From: Cristatella mucedo
Taxonomy: Eukaryota > Bryozoa > Phylactolaemata > Cristatellidae
DNA length: 64,000 nucleotides
Reading direction: 5' to 3'
NCBI GenBank assembly: GCA_009760855.2
Contig: WPIO01000001.1
Span: 3,246,001 to 3,310,000 of the forward strand
The notes below the pieces were generated by a model. That model was not told where the DNA came from. It saw only the letters and a program-made list of their open reading frames with translations, and searched no databases. Shown here piece by piece: positions 32,601 to 42,797 of this stretch. The number at the start of each line of letters is the position of its first letter. Within the stretch, counting starts at the first letter, position 1. Both the position numbers and the translations under genes were made by a program.

Positions 32601-34411
32601 GCCGACGCCGGGCGACTCGATGGCTCGACGGCGGCGGCGGCGACTGCTGCCCGCGTTCACCGCTCTTCACTGTCGTTGCGCTCTCTCAAGTTCTCGTTGG
32701 CCGAAATTCCCTTTGATCGCGAGGCACTGACGATCCGCGTCTGGCACGAAGCACGGTGCCTCCAAAAGGCCCGCGCACATGCGCACCCACCGACGCCTCG
32801 ACTCGAGCTGCTGGCAGACAGTTTGAGCTCGAAAGGCACGTCGCCGACGAGTCACGCGCTCACGTTAGGCTTCTGCTGCCGTCCCCTTGAGCAGCCCGAC
32901 CTTGAGAAGCCCGACCAAGGAAGGAGCCAGACGGGCTTCACCGGAAAATGGCGATCGTCCGCCGCGACGCTTCTAGACCCCGCTCGCCGCGCACGCCGAG
33001 GTCGTCTTTCGCTTTTTCGCTGGCTCGCGTGCGCCCTCCCCAACCGCATCGCCGGCGGCGTCGTCGTGCTGCGGGCCGCTGCTCGGCTGCCACTCGAGCG
33101 CAGGCGAGCGATCTCTGCCGATCGCCAATCGCTCGGTGACGGGGATGCACTGGTCGTGGTGCGACCTCCTGCCGAGTTGCGGCGGTCGCCGTCACCGTCG
33201 CCGAGCGCACGCACCGAGGAATGGCGGCGCGACCTCGTGACGCGCGGATCCGTGCGCTTCCGGTAGATCCGTATGTCAAGATAGCCCTGATGATGAACGG
33301 AAAGCGAATCAAGAAGAAGAAGACGACGATCAAAATGAGCACTCTCAATCCCTACTACAACGAGTCGTTCACGTTCGAGGTGCCCTTCGAGCAGATACAG
33401 GTGAGCGGCCTACCCTCTTCCCTCGCCTCCGCAGCCGCCACAGCGCGCCCGAGCTAGCTCGCGGCGAGCTTACGATAGGCGCCCGCTCGGCGCCCGGCCG
33501 GCCACGTAGGCGCGCTAGGCACGTTCAGCAGCCGACCCGCGCTGCCGTGCGGCGGCGGCCGTTCGCCGCGAGCGAGCGCATCGCCGGCGACGACGGCGGC
33601 GGCGGTGGTGAATATCGGACGATGGGAACCGAACTGTCAGCGACAGCTTGCGATTCAGCCTCATCCTGGCGAGCGGTGCTGTGCTTAGTGCGGCTGAGGC
33701 AGGCAAATCAATAAGTGACGGCCTAGAACCTCCGCACGCCACTCTCGCTCTCTACGGCCAGCAGATGCAGCGAGGAATCAATTGTGCATCGGGCGAGCGC
33801 CTGAGGAAGCCGGGGGCCCCCGGGCAGGCAGCCATACGGGCTTCGAGCGGCAGTAGAGACATGCCGTGGCATCGATGGAAATACCGCTCGTCCTTAGTCT
33901 GAGGTCTTGTCCGTGCATGCTTCAAAGTGGCTGCAGTTAGGGCACTCAGTAGGCAGTGGAAGCAGTACCGTTAAGTCGAGTTCAGTCGAGGCAGACCGCA
34001 AGCAGTTGAGCAACTCCCGCCCAAACAGAACTAGGTAGCCAATCAAACAGCATCATTTTTATAATGGCAGAAGAGCCCTAACGGCTTTTTCTTATGCTTG
34101 CAGTTGCAATAAAAGATCGCCTAGTGCTGCAAGTGCTGAAAGACCATCACGGCAATGCTGACTTTCGTAGAGCTTCTCAGCTCGCTCTGCTGGATCTCTT
34201 GGCAGCGCTTGATCAGCACTGACCAATCACCGAGTCCTCTTTGAGCGCCTGCGCATCACTAGTACTGCGAACCCTGAAAGGGATGCTTTAGGTTCCATCT
34301 CAGCTGGAGATTTCAGAATGTTAATGTCATGGGCCGAAGCTGATGCAGTGAGCCTTTGAGGTATGGCCAAGTCGGAGATCCGTCCTTGGCCCACTGTTTT
34401 CACAATATGCA

Positions 34412-34480
<69 letters not shown>

Positions 34481-37400
34481 TTTGCTAAGCAAAACCCAGG
34501 CTATCTATTTAATCCAGATGGTGCTCAGCTGTTTTATTGCCTCCATCCCTCACTAACTTCGCAGTATGTCAAGCTCGCTCAGCTCCTTTGCAGCAGGTAT
34601 TGCCAACATTCGCACATTAACGGTGGCTAAGTTTCTCACATTGAACGATGACAAGGCCAGCTTACTGGCTATGGGAAAATTCAGCGTCACTTCGGAGTTG
34701 GGAAAGCCTAACCCATAAAGTAGGCACTTTCAGCTCTGACACAACGCTAAAATTCTGGCTTTCGTAGATGCGCTTAGACCGCAGCCAAGCTGGTCCGTGC
34801 ACCCGTGATGTCCCGTTCAGACTTTCCCAAGTCCTTAATCGCAGGTCACATTGACGGTTCGTTAAGATGAATAGAGCTGGTGCAATGCTCCACAGCCAGG
34901 CTTGTCAGTCGTGAACTTTGCAGCCGCTTCGTCACATTCACCCCTTCTCTCCCCTTCTCTCACCCCTTCTCTCCCATCTGCACTGGCTCCCAGTCAAGCA
35001 GCGAATCGACTTCAAGGTTTGGTCACTCACTGTTCTCCTTCATTCTCTTGATCCGGCTAACCTATTTGAAATTCGTCAGAATCAGGCTTAGCATAATAAT
35101 ACGAGCTCTTGTGATTAAATTCATTTAGCTGCGCCTCTAACAACATAAAATTATTTAATATCGTGCCTTCAGCTGCTATGCTCCCAGAGCTGGTAGCTCA
35201 ATATAAACTTACATCACGCCATCCCCTAACCGGTAAGTTGGTTTTGTCATTTCCATTTAGGAAAGTTTGCTACCGTCAATGTACGAATGTCAGCGGTGGA
35301 TCTGTAGATCAACATGGAATCGCTGCAGCAACTTTGGTAAAGAAGACTTAATTTCTTGGATTCATTAATCAGCCTTGCAACAGCCGATGTCCATGTTCCA
35401 TCGGGTGGCACTGGATACCTCACACTGGATACCTCATACCAGATACCTCTTACTGGATACGCTCCAGAATCCTCCACGAAACGGATTGAGTCACTCGTCT
35501 CAATTTTGAGGAGCCCCAGGGATTGCACGCTTGCTATTCTAATACCGGCAATCCCTCGTATTGACACAGCATTAAATTTGTCCTGTGGGTGAGTTATAGC
35601 GTAATACAAAAAAATGTCGGGCTGATTTAACATCCTCATCACTAGAGCGACAGTGGGGCCTTACCGGTTGTCACGTTACCGCTTGCAGTGGGCAATAAAG
35701 GCCCAAAAATCGCCCACTGCCGTACTCGAACCGTCGACTTGAGGGTCTTGAAGAGCGAGCACCTTGCCCTGGAGATTTACTGCATCCACTTCCGTTTGTT
35801 TTGTTTTTTAGGCCCGTCTGGCTGGGTTACAGGAAATTTTAAATGGTAACACCAAATATGGAAATTGAAATCATTAGTAGATAATAATAATATAATAATA
35901 ATAATGCACTTGATAAAGCGCCCTCAGAGAACTCGATCTCTTTCTAGGCGCTTTACATTTACTGCAAAGGGAAATGCAATCGAATGGTGAGTACTATCAT
36001 GCTTGACAAACAAACAACATGAATAATATGGTTAGGGGTGACATGCACAGGGTCAGCATGCAAATGTAGTTAGTGGCAGCATGCACAGTGTCAGCACGCA
36101 TAAGCAAATCAATGACGAATCACAGGGACCCACTAAATGCTGTCCTAAATAGGTATGTTTTTAAGTTCTTTTTAAAGTGGTCAAGTCAGGGGATGTTCTG
36201 ACGCAAGTCGGGATGGAGTTCCAGGCTTTGGGAGCATACGAACTAAATGCACGGTCTCCAAGGATTTGAGGTTTGTACGAGGAATTGGTAGACTGTTGGA
36301 TTCCGAGAAGCGAGTGGTACGATGCTTGGCCTGGTGGGGGAGTATATCTGAGAGATAGGCTGGAGCCATAGAATGAAGTGACCTAAAAGTGAGCGACTAA
36401 ACCTTGAAGTCAATCCGTTGCTTGACCGGTAGCCAGTGCAGGTCGGCGAGAAGTGGTGTAAGGTAACAGCTACGACGCTCTCGACAAACAAGCCTAGCTG
36501 CGGAGTTTTGCACCAGCTGCAATCGCCTGATCGCACATGCCGTAGGCCAGTAAGCAGTGAGTTGCAGAAGTTAAGACGGGATGTAACGAATGCATGGACC
36601 AACTTAGACGTGGCATCCTTATCTAAACAAGCCCGAATTTTAGCAATGTTATGCTGCTGAGAGTAGGCAGATTTGACTGCGGAGCTGGTGTGGTCGTCTA
36701 ACGAGAGGTCACTTTGGAACGTGACACCTAGATTTTGAGCTGATAACAAATGTAGAGCACGGGTGACGTCTCCGAGTGGTCGCTTTTACCTCAAAATGAA
36801 CCCACGCAATGCCTTTTCGCGTCGGCCGCCACAAACGTGCAAATGCGTCGCTCTCTGTCTCCGTGTGCCCCGAGGAGAGCGATGCGTTCGCACCCTCCCA
36901 CGTGGGGGTACACGTTGGAGCCATGTCTACGACGTCTGCACGTCAGAAGAAACACTGAGCCCAAAGTCCTGCGCATCAGCTGCGGCATCAGTGCGCTTTT
37001 ATCGACGCTCGTTACAATGTCGGCAATCGCTTAAGCGGTAGGGAGCAGTAAGATTCTTCATCTATGGAATTCGAAAACCAATCGGTAAGAGTGACGTTGG
37101 CTTTAAACGAGGCAAGCGACCGCCGTCAAACTCGAGCAGGCGGCAGCAGCCGCCGCCTCGTCGCTGGAGAGCTGTGAAGTAGCGGCTGAGCGCACTCAGC
37201 AACGGCCGAGCGTCCTGTGACGAGCGCTGACATGCTGGACCGCCGGCTGCGGTGGCGGCGGCACTCCCAGCAGCGGCCGCTGGCCCAGGCGTCCGCGTTT
37301 AGGCATCCGTCACACTCACCGAGGACACACACTCTCGGTGCGTAAGCTCCTGACGCGAGCGCATTCTGCGCTCCTCGTTGAGCGACCTGCGGGGCTCTCG

Positions 37401-38600
37401 AGCGCGACAGCGAAGGTCCAGTCTGCTCTTCCGTCTGCCACCTCTTCTGCAGAGGAGCGATGGGTGTCCAGCGGAAGTGAAGAATGAGTGTCTTCGCACG
37501 GGTGTTTTGTCACGGATGTTCATCCTATGTCTTTCGCTCTCTGTCGCCTGTCGAGTCTTTTCCGCCTCGATGTGCTATCCGAGTAGGCATGGAGACAGGC
37601 CTAAGGGCGTCCGATCGCACCCTTGAGCCAGACAGTGGAGGGCACCGTTTAGCCGCCCAGAAGTCCTTTCGATTACCGCGACTGTCCGCCTAGGGTGGGG
37701 TCATGGTTTGACCCCAGGTGTGACTTGAAACCGTCGGCAAAATCCTGGGCACGTCGTTGTAGGAGATAACAGAAGATTACCGGTCGTAAAAACCGGCTGA
37801 CATTTAGCCAACGGTCTTGCTCGCATTATTCGTGACCTTCACGCTCTTGGTCGACCGTGGAGGTTAAGCGCCGTTGCATTCGGGGGCGGGGGGGGGGGGG
37901 CGACGTGAATACTTAAGACAAGCTTCCCTACCAGATCTTGGTGGACCGACCGCAATCTGGTAGAAAGAAGGCAGAATATCCGTGGTAAGAATGTGACGAA
38001 ATGGATGGCTGTCTGTCTGTCATTGTCTAAAACTTAAGAAATACTAGCTTATTTAGCAGCCTCTTTTTGTATAGCGACAAAAGAGCCTTAAAGGCGATCA
38101 CCGCCGCTTGCAGCGGTGATAAAGAATCGCCCAGCGCAGGACTCATTCGAACCTTGGGACCGAGGCCGTAAAGAGCAACCGCCTTACCTACTGTGCCATA
38201 AAGGCTCACCAAAATTTCTAAAGGAGCGCTCGCGAAGCGTCACGTGAGCTGGGCGGCACGGGCAACGCTTAAGCTGAGTCGCACTGCTGCGTCCGGAAGG
38301 AGCGCGCGCGAGCTCGTTGCGAGCGCGCGCGGCAAGTCGGCGAGCCATTGGGCCGCAGCATCTTGCGGGAAGTCAACCCACCAATCAAGCAGGCAGAGCC
38401 GCGCGCGGTTGCAGAGGGTGCAGATGAGCGTCACCGTCGTCGACTACGACAGGATCGGCACGTCGGATCCGATCGGACGTGTCATCGTTGGCTGCGGGTC
38501 GACCGGAGCCGAGCTGCGGCACTGGAGCGACATGCTGGCCAATCCGCGCCGTCCCATCGCTCAGTGGCACACTCTGCAGGAAGTGCCCGAGAAGAGCTAG
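29370..38600 (+). CDS. Syt1: Synaptotagmin-1-like protein, complete, 8 coding exons
   Basis: Synaptotagmin-1 is the vesicle calcium sensor that triggers fast transmitter release. Joining eight exons (29370-29562, 29881-30036, 30200-30390, 30569-30736, 30933-31100, 31688-31802, 33267-33400, 38415-38600) gives 436 residues and a stop. Every junction is GT-AG and in phase. The order is a luminal segment (1-66), a membrane segment (about 67-88), a palmitoylation-type cysteine cluster (85, 87, 89, 92-94), an acidic linker, C2A (about 168-292) and C2B (about 293-430). The calcium ligands are all present: D195, D201, D253, D255, S258 and D261 in C2A; D325, D331, D385, D387 and D393 in C2B. The C2B polybasic run is K346-K349. 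The C-terminal [20 protein letters not shown] block is intact. Length fits the family. The luminal part has no N-glycosylation sequon. The start is the first ATG after a splice acceptor; an upstream coding exon is not excluded. Confidence 0.96.
29563..29880 (+). other. Syt1: Syt1 intron 1: 318 nt, open in frame, with (GA)n
   Basis: The intron is exactly 106 codons long and has no stop in the frame of the flanking exons. If retained it would insert an Arg/Glu-rich stretch (from the GA microsatellite at about 29626-29694 and the GACA repeats after it) between the luminal domain and the membrane segment. Donor GTAAGT and acceptor CTCGTCTCAG are both strong. Confidence 0.9.
29881..30036 (+). CDS. 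Syt1: Syt1 coding exon 2 (membrane segment, Cys cluster)
   Basis: This exon encodes residues 65-117 (partly). The hydrophobic stretch [20 protein letters not shown] is followed by [11 protein letters not shown], the stop-transfer and palmitoylation region, and then a Ser/Gly-rich linker. The donor is AAAG followed by GTTAGC. Confidence 0.95.
30200..30390 (+). CDS. Syt1: Syt1 coding exon 3 (acidic linker, start of C2A)
   Basis: This exon encodes residues 117-180. It contains the conserved linker start [20 protein letters not shown], an acidic run, and the first C2A strand [12 protein letters not shown]. The acceptor is CGCTCTAG and the donor is CCGAG followed by GTAACC. Confidence 0.95.
30569..30736 (+). 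CDS. Syt1: Syt1 coding exon 4 (C2A, first calcium loop)
   Basis: This exon encodes residues 181-236. [20 protein letters not shown] carries calcium ligands D195 and D201 and a lysine-rich strand. Acceptor GTTTGTAG; donor TTCAAG followed by GTGCCG. It is in phase 0 at both ends. Confidence 0.97.
30933..31100 (+). CDS. Syt1: Syt1 coding exon 5 (C2A, second calcium loop)
   Basis: This exon encodes residues 237-292. [15 protein letters not shown] carries D253, D255, S258 and D261. Acceptor TTTCCTCGCAG; donor GAGAAG followed by GTGGGG. It is in phase 0 at both ends. Confidence 0.97.
31124..31212. repeat. Imperfect inverted repeat in Syt1 intron 5
   Basis: The central arms are CTCCTATGGCG (31146-31156) and CGCCATAGGAG (31185-31195), extended inward by GCGGCGG/CCGCCGC runs. 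Outward the pairing resumes, with one skipped segment, through TTCGACT/AGTCGAA and CGATCG/CGATCG. The whole could fold as a stem of about 35 bp with bulges. It starts only 24 nt after the exon 5 splice donor. Confidence 0.8.
31264..31310. repeat. (CCG)n triplet run in Syt1 intron 5
   Basis: About 45 bp of CCG-type triplets with CAG and CAC interruptions. Confidence 0.9.
31471..31562. repeat. Direct repeat of 30 bp, 61 bp apart, with ATCGATGCGA units
   Basis: CCGAGAACCATCGATGGC followed by CTCGCTAGC-containing sequence occurs at 31471-31500 and again at 31532-31561. Between them are tandem ATCGATGCGA units. It lies in Syt1 intron 5. Confidence 0.9.
31688..31802 (+). CDS. Syt1: Syt1 coding exon 6 (C2B start)
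   Basis: This exon encodes residues 293-330 plus one base. It reads [19 protein letters not shown] and ends KKMDVGGLS, with calcium ligand D325. Acceptor CGTTTGTAG; donor CTGTCGG followed by GTCAGT. The strict match to animal synaptotagmin-1 makes this exon secure. Confidence 0.97.
31803..33266 (+). other. Syt1: Syt1 intron 6 (1464 nt), GC-rich
   Basis: The intron contains GC-rich DNA with long chance open frames, for example 32373-33266 which runs into exon 7, and a short perfect hairpin at 32433-32461. No additional C2 exon was seen in it. Confidence 0.8.
32433..32461. repeat. Perfect 13-bp inverted repeat in Syt1 intron 6
   Basis: CGCCGCCGGAAGC (32433-32445) and GCTTCCGGCGGCG (32449-32461) pair exactly around the three-base loop GAT. 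Confidence 0.92.
33267..33400 (+). CDS. Syt1: Syt1 coding exon 7 (C2B middle, polybasic strand)
   Basis: This exon encodes residues 331-375. It begins with the rest of D331 ([14 protein letters not shown]), carries the polybasic KKKK at 346-349 and ends [14 protein letters not shown]. The acceptor CTTCCGGTAG has a weak polypyrimidine run, but phase and homology fix it. The donor is CAG followed by GTGAGC. Confidence 0.96.
34046..34125 (-). mobile_element. tRNA-like SINE (170-bp family), 3' fragment
   Basis: The segment ATGGCAGAAGAGCCCTAACGGC followed by TTGCAGTTGCAATAAAAGATCGCC matches the 3' half of the family, as in 57391-57558. The tRNA-like head is missing. Confidence 0.7.
34411..34477. 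repeat. (TC)n microsatellite
   Basis: An uninterrupted run of about 33 TC dinucleotides in Syt1 intron 7. Confidence 0.97.
34600..35110 (+). mobile_element. LINE fragment, strongly decayed
   Basis: It aligns with the LINE copy at 46.8 kb from the end of the reverse transcriptase region (TTCGCACATT...CTAAGTTTCTCACATTGAACGATGACAAG) through the [16 protein letters not shown]-like segment and the CTGCACTGGCTCCCAGTCAAGCA stretch. Frameshifts and small deletions are frequent. No 3' hairpin is preserved. Confidence 0.75.
35400..35465. repeat. Imperfect GGATACCTC tandem repeat
   Basis: Four units of about 14-16 bp (TGGATACCTCACAC, TGGATACCTCATACC, AGATACCTCTTAC, TGGATACGC). Confidence 0.8.
35640..35772 (-). 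mobile_element. tRNA-like SINE (170-bp family)
   Basis: On the minus strand, GAGTACGGCAGTGGGCGATT and CCTTTATTGCCCACTGCAAGCGG match the family. The head region GGTGCTCGCTCTTCAAGACC is also present with a B-box-like GGTTCGAGT. It lies in Syt1 intron 7. Confidence 0.75.
35882..36744 (-). mobile_element. LINE 3' part (CR1/L2/Rex-like)
   Basis: The minus-strand frames at 36749-36243 and 36369-36181 give the C-terminal region with [20 protein letters not shown], then [20 protein letters not shown] in a shifted frame. The terminal hairpin (TAAAGCGCC pairing with GGGCGCTTTA) is at about 35913-35956, and the ATT-rich tail is at 35882-35905. It is 5'-truncated near 36744. With the copy at 34600-35110 it forms an inverted pair inside one intron. 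Confidence 0.9.
36750..38035. other. Unique DNA in Syt1 intron 7, nothing recognised
   Basis: Overlapping open frames on both strands reach 92 codons without recognisable domains. A G-rich run (GGGGGCGGGG...) lies at about 37879-37902. Confidence 0.4.
38038..38212 (-). mobile_element. tRNA-like SINE (170-bp family), well preserved
   Basis: On the minus strand it begins TGAGCCTTTATGGCACAGTA (A-box region), passes GGTTCGAATGAGTCC (B box) and continues GGGCGATTCTTTATCACCGC with the internal palindrome CACCGCTGCAAGCGGCGGTG. It ends CTCTTTTGTCGCTATACAAA followed by AGAGGCTGCTAAATAAGCTA. It ends about 200 nt before the last Syt1 exon. Confidence 0.88.
38415..38600 (+). CDS. Syt1: Syt1 coding exon 8 (C2B end, stop codon)
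   Basis: This exon encodes residues 376-436 and TAG. It begins [20 protein letters not shown] with ligands D385, D387 and D393 and contains [20 protein letters not shown]. The C-terminal tail after WHTLQ is short (EVPEKS). Acceptor GCGGTTGCAG. A variant polyadenylation signal ATTAAA lies at 39377-39382; no AATAAA was seen between the stop and that point. Confidence 0.97.
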   Translation, partial: RVQMSVTVVDYDRIGTSDPIGRVIVGCGSTGAELRHWSDMLANPRRPIAQWHTLQEVPEKS

Positions 38601-39412
38601 TCCGGCGCACGAGAGCGACGCGCGAGAGCGTCTGGCGCCTGGCTCGAGCCGGCGGCGGCGCGCGCGTTGCTTCCGCTCAGCGAAGCGGACGCGCGAAAAG
38701 CAGGAACTCCGCTCGAACCGTCTCTCGAAGCCAGAGTTCGTGCGCGCCACGCGGGCGCTGGTGTTTCCGCTGAACGCAGCAGGAGCGCGGCAGAGAACGC
38801 GAAATCGCTCGCTCCGATCGCGCGATGTGCACATTCGCGAGTTCGTGCTCATTCTCAGAGGCTCTCGTGCGAGCCGCCGCCACGTCCAGTCGCTTGGACC
38901 AGCCCTTATCTTTCTCGCGCGAGCCGCTGCCGCGTCCTGCCGCTTGGACCAACAGTTATATCCGGCGTCGTCCGGCCGGCCGGCCGGCAAGCAGGCGGTA
39001 GCGAGCGCCGCAGCCGCCGCGACGTAGTAGTTGCTCGAGCCTTTAATCCACCCGCGACTTCACCGTTGTCAGCGCTATCGTAGCTCAGTTGGAGCCGGCA
39101 TCTCTCGCGGCAAATCTCCCAAGGCAGATGATGGCAGATTGCGTAGCTAGCTGCTGCAGTGAATATGTCCCGAGTTGGCAGCGGTCGCCGCTGCCGCCGC
39201 CGCCGACTTTTAGAGCATCCTGCTCCGAGTTGGCGGGCGCTGCCACCTCCGTAAGCTAAAGCCGGTGGCTAGCTGACGTAATCCACTCCGAGCGTCAAGC
39301 CGCAGCGTCTGCTCGACCGAGCAGCAGCAGCAGCAGCCTTTTTACGCTCCGATACGACTCGCTCGCTCGCTGCTCCATTAAATAACTGAGCGCATCTCGG
39401 TCGCGTCTGGTG
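38601..39412 (+). other. Syt1: GC-rich DNA after Syt1, probable 3' untranslated region
   Basis: The stretch is GC-rich with chance open frames on both strands and a CGG/CAG-rich part. The only candidate end signal is ATTAAA at 39377. Assignment as 3' UTR is inference. Confidence 0.4.
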
Positions 39413-39670
39413 CAATAATAATCATAATCATATTAGTACATTAACATTTGCATAGCGCCGTAAGAGAACCTAGCCTCTTTCTAGGCACTTTACATGCCGT
39501 AAGGGAAGCATGATCGCAAGGCTAGTGGTAGCTCGCACAATGTCAACCAGCATTCAGACGGTCATAACAATGTCACCAAGCATAGTCTGGTAGGGGGAGT
39601 AATTCAGATGGGTGCCAGGCTGGAGCCAGAGAATGAATGGACATAAATAGTGAGTGACAGAGCGTATCTT
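39413..39670 (-). mobile_element. LINE 3' tail, decayed and internally deleted
   Basis: It begins with an ATA/ATT-rich tail and a diverged terminal hairpin (CATAGCGCCGTAAGAGAACC then CTCTTTCTAGGCACTTTAC). Parts of the 3' untranslated region and of the C-terminal coding region (GCCAGGCTGGAGCCAGAGAA) follow. Confidence 0.75.
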
Positions 39671-41320
39671 GGTCGCTCATCGTGCAATCTGACGACCTTC
39701 TGAAGGCTTTCGAGAGGGTCAGGCTCGTCTGCTACCGCTCGTCGAGCAGTCGCGTGCGCTTAAAACGTTGTCGCTAGATGGCGCCTATTTGTTCTTGTAG
39801 GAAGTCCTTCGTAAAAGACAAGGTTTCTTTCCCACATCTATCCCACATTCCTATATCCACATCTTATATCCACATATCTATATCCAAAGGTTTTTAAAAT
39901 ATCGGCAGTTTTCATGTCGTGTTTTGGAAAAATCTGTGAGCATTTCCTGTAAGCTTTTCGATCGAGTCACACGCGCTGAGGCCGCACGTTCTTGCTCCAG
40001 CACCGATTACAAGCTGCCGCTATGTGACCCGGATGACCAACTGATCAAACTGAGGTATGCATTACGGATGTGACGGCACAGAAATCTATGCTTGCTGCGC
40101 GTTGTAGGTCGACTAATACGTAACCCGATAAAAATCTGCACATCAGCAAGCCATGGCGCACACGGGTAACCGACCTCTGATATCAACGCCGTGTGCACAA
40201 GGAGAGGTGGAGCTATTGAGCAAGTGCTCAAGATCCTGTAATAAGACCTGCATGACCGTAACTGATTGCCTGAGTAGCTTATCGAATTCATTTCCTGCAT
40301 TTCCGACCAGGCGAACCTTACTTATAAGTGCTGTAGAAGTTATTGCAAGAGTAAGTAGCTGCTGTGCATGCTAAATAGACATCCCGTACAGGGAGAGCAT
40401 ACGTGCACAAATATGAATTTCAAAGAGATAGATTAATACGAGCAAAATCATTTTGTTCTTATGTATATCATTCGACAAGCTTTTACTTCTAGACAGGCTT
40501 TTTTTGTTTGCATAAGACATGCTATCGTGCAACTACGCTAGCCCCGGCGAGCGCCAAAGCAGTGAGTGCAGTTGAAAGGGACGAGAGGACGAGACGTAGC
40601 TAAGAAGTGCGGTAAAGAAAGCTGTGTGCAGTTACTTTGATGATTTCGTGAATACCTTTATAAAAGCCTGAAGCCGCCATACGGACGAAACCTTAGCTGT
40701 CTTTACGGACATCGTCATTGCGTCGGTACGCACACAAGATTTCTATTGATTGGCATAGGAATTTCGCGAGACTTGTTGGAGTTCAGACTTCAACACGCAA
40801 AGTAAACTCGGTTGAAATCGTGAGTTAGCTGCCTTGCAACGGAGACAAAAGCTTGCTGACAGTAAATATTGAACTACTGCCTTTCAAATATTTGGTGGAT
40901 GTGATTAATGAAGTAGTTTAGCCATGTGCGATATTGTTATGTTACACATATCGAAAGCTCTGACTTATGCATATGAATATCTCTACTATACAAAATAATA
41001 TATTTTGTGACACTATGAGGAAAAATCTTGTCCTCGGCACTTCAAAATACGCTGGGAAGAAAGCGCTTATTAGCGATAATAACGTATAAAATTTCATTAC
41101 GCTTATGCACATACAGGGCTATTCACATATGGCCGCTTAACTTGCTGTGAGCAACGGGTGGGCTTTTGGCTTGGTTTTAAATGCTGTCAAGTCAGGCTTA
41201 GATTTGATGTCAGCTCTAGGCGTTTGTTGCACCGGAACTGGAAACGTCCAATGCATCTGAGGTTTGCTCAAGCACGGCAAAACCAACAGATTCAAAGTGG
41301 TGGATGGATAGTGTGAAAAG
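39671..41320. other. Intergenic DNA, nothing recognised
   Basis: No gene or repeat was recognised. Short CCCACAT/ATCC repeats lie at about 39830-39885. An open minus-strand frame of 97 codons at 40007-40300 has no recognisable domain. Confidence 0.45.
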
Positions 41321-41433
41321 AAACCACTGGCCCTCCTAGCTATTGTACCCTTTATCATCATTGGATGCTCTTTGATTTATCGTGTAGTTGATCTTTCACA
41401 AAAGTCTCCCCTGCCGTATTTCTCCCTCCCTCC

Positions 41434-41495
<62 letters not shown>

Positions 41496-41538
41496 CTCTT
41501 TCTCTCTCTACCTCCTCAGAGGAAAGACCAAGTAGAAC
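41321..41538 (+). repeat. Dispersed repeat, copy 1, with central CT tract
   Basis: CACTGGCCCTCCTAGCTATT to TCTTTCACAAAAGTCTCCCC, then a CT-rich microsatellite (about 41426-41509), then CTACCTCCTCAGAGGAAAGACCAAGTAGAACT. Copy 2 is at 42556-42797 in the same orientation, about 85-90% identical by eye outside the CT tract. Confidence 0.85.
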
Positions 41539-41703
41539 TTACGAAAAGAAATGAAAAATGAAAGTGAAAAGAAACCCGAGTAGTCATTATTTCAAATGGA
41601 TGAGCCAGAACAAGATTATGGATTGATCTCTGCAAGCTCCAGCGGCCCTGGTGGTGGATTCTGGTATTACCCGGGATCACTGCAGTCGATTGCAGTGAAT
41701 TAC

Positions 41704-41705
<2 letters not shown>

Positions 41706-41748
<43 letters not shown>
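41706..41748. repeat. (GA)n microsatellite
   Basis: An uninterrupted run of about 21 GA dinucleotides. Confidence 0.96.
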
Positions 41749-41750
<2 letters not shown>

Positions 41751-41759
41751 TTAGATAGA

Positions 41760-42555
41760 GCGCAATAGTTCAAAATTTTGTGGGTATAGTTGAACGCTAG
41801 TTTAGTTTGAAATGCAATCCAATTTGAGCTTCGCGCAGCCGGTTTCCTCTGCGTTAGTGGTAGATTCAAGTGTACTGCGGTGGTAACCAGCGTCTTCGCA
41901 GCCCATTTGCACGAGAACGCGCGAACGCAGGGGCATGAAAGTCGGCGAGCATATTTTAACGACCGTATACTACAAGTATCACTTGAAATCAAGTTCAATC
42001 TGCGTGCTGCCAATTTCTCTCGAGTTTAGCATAATTTTAGTTGATTGCGTTGGATTATGGCGCTAATTCGTTGCACCCCTTCGTAGAGCGCTCGCTGAGC
42101 GTCGAAAGAACGCACTGGGCTACGATGTGCGCTCCGGCGTCTTACTTCGGTGCTGCGTTTATCTTGTTAAGCTCCACATACAGAATATGCATCTATGGTC
42201 GCTTTTGGGATACCGCAGTTTCTAAAATAATTTTAAGCATCCCACTAGCTAAAATACACATTATAGACACTACTGAATTCTCAAGGAAACGCCGAGGTTG
42301 CTTTCGCACCCTGCACGCTGCGGAGATTCGAGCTACATTCGCGCCATTGGCCTTCACTTTTTCGCACTGAGGAAATATTTGAGAGCGTCAGAGTTCGTCA
42401 AAGTTGCACCATAGATTTAACTTTTATGTATGCATCTGCATGTGTATGTATATATTTTTATATATATATATATATATATATACGTAACGCTACGGCGGGT
42501 TTTTGACAGAGTTTCTGCTCTCAAATATGTTCTCTGTGCGCGAAAGGCTGCGACT
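41760..42555. other. Intergenic DNA, nothing recognised
   Basis: An open plus-strand frame of 109 codons at 42041-42370 shows no recognisable domain. A TA microsatellite lies at about 42457-42482. Confidence 0.4.
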
Positions 42556-42702
42556 AAACCACTGGCCCTCGCAGCTGTTGTACCCTTAATCATCATTGCA
42601 TGCTCTTTGATTTATCATGTAGTTAATCTTTCACAAAAGTCTCCCCTGCCGTATTTCTCTCTCTCACTCTCTCTTTCTGCCGCTCTCACTCTCTCTTTCT
42701 GC

Positions 42703-42760
<58 letters not shown>

Positions 42761-42797
42761 CTCTCGCTACCTACTCAGAAGAAAGACCAAGTAGCAC
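42556..42797 (+). repeat. Dispersed repeat, copy 2, with central CT tract
   Basis: CACTGGCCCTCGCAGCTGTT to AATCTTTCACAAAAGTCTCC, then CT-rich DNA (about 42655-42770), then CTACCTACTCAGAAGAAAGA and CCAAGTAGCACT. It is the partner of copy 1 at 41321-41538. Confidence 0.85.

Larger units (their letters stand above)
33401..38414 (+). other. Syt1: Syt1 intron 7 (5 kb), repeat-rich
   Basis: This large intron separates the last two coding exons and holds two LINE fragments in opposite orientation, three SINE fragments, a (TC)n microsatellite and GC-rich unique DNA at 33400-33900 and 36750-37690. A poly-G run lies at about 37880-37902. I saw no extra or alternative C2B exon. Confidence 0.85.

Noticed and set aside
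32373-33266. A 297-codon plus-strand frame in front of the Syt1 DPYVK exon
   Set aside because: It covers Syt1 intron 6. The exon 7 coding frame is fixed by homology and phase, and the upstream frame has no C2-like or other recognisable sequence.
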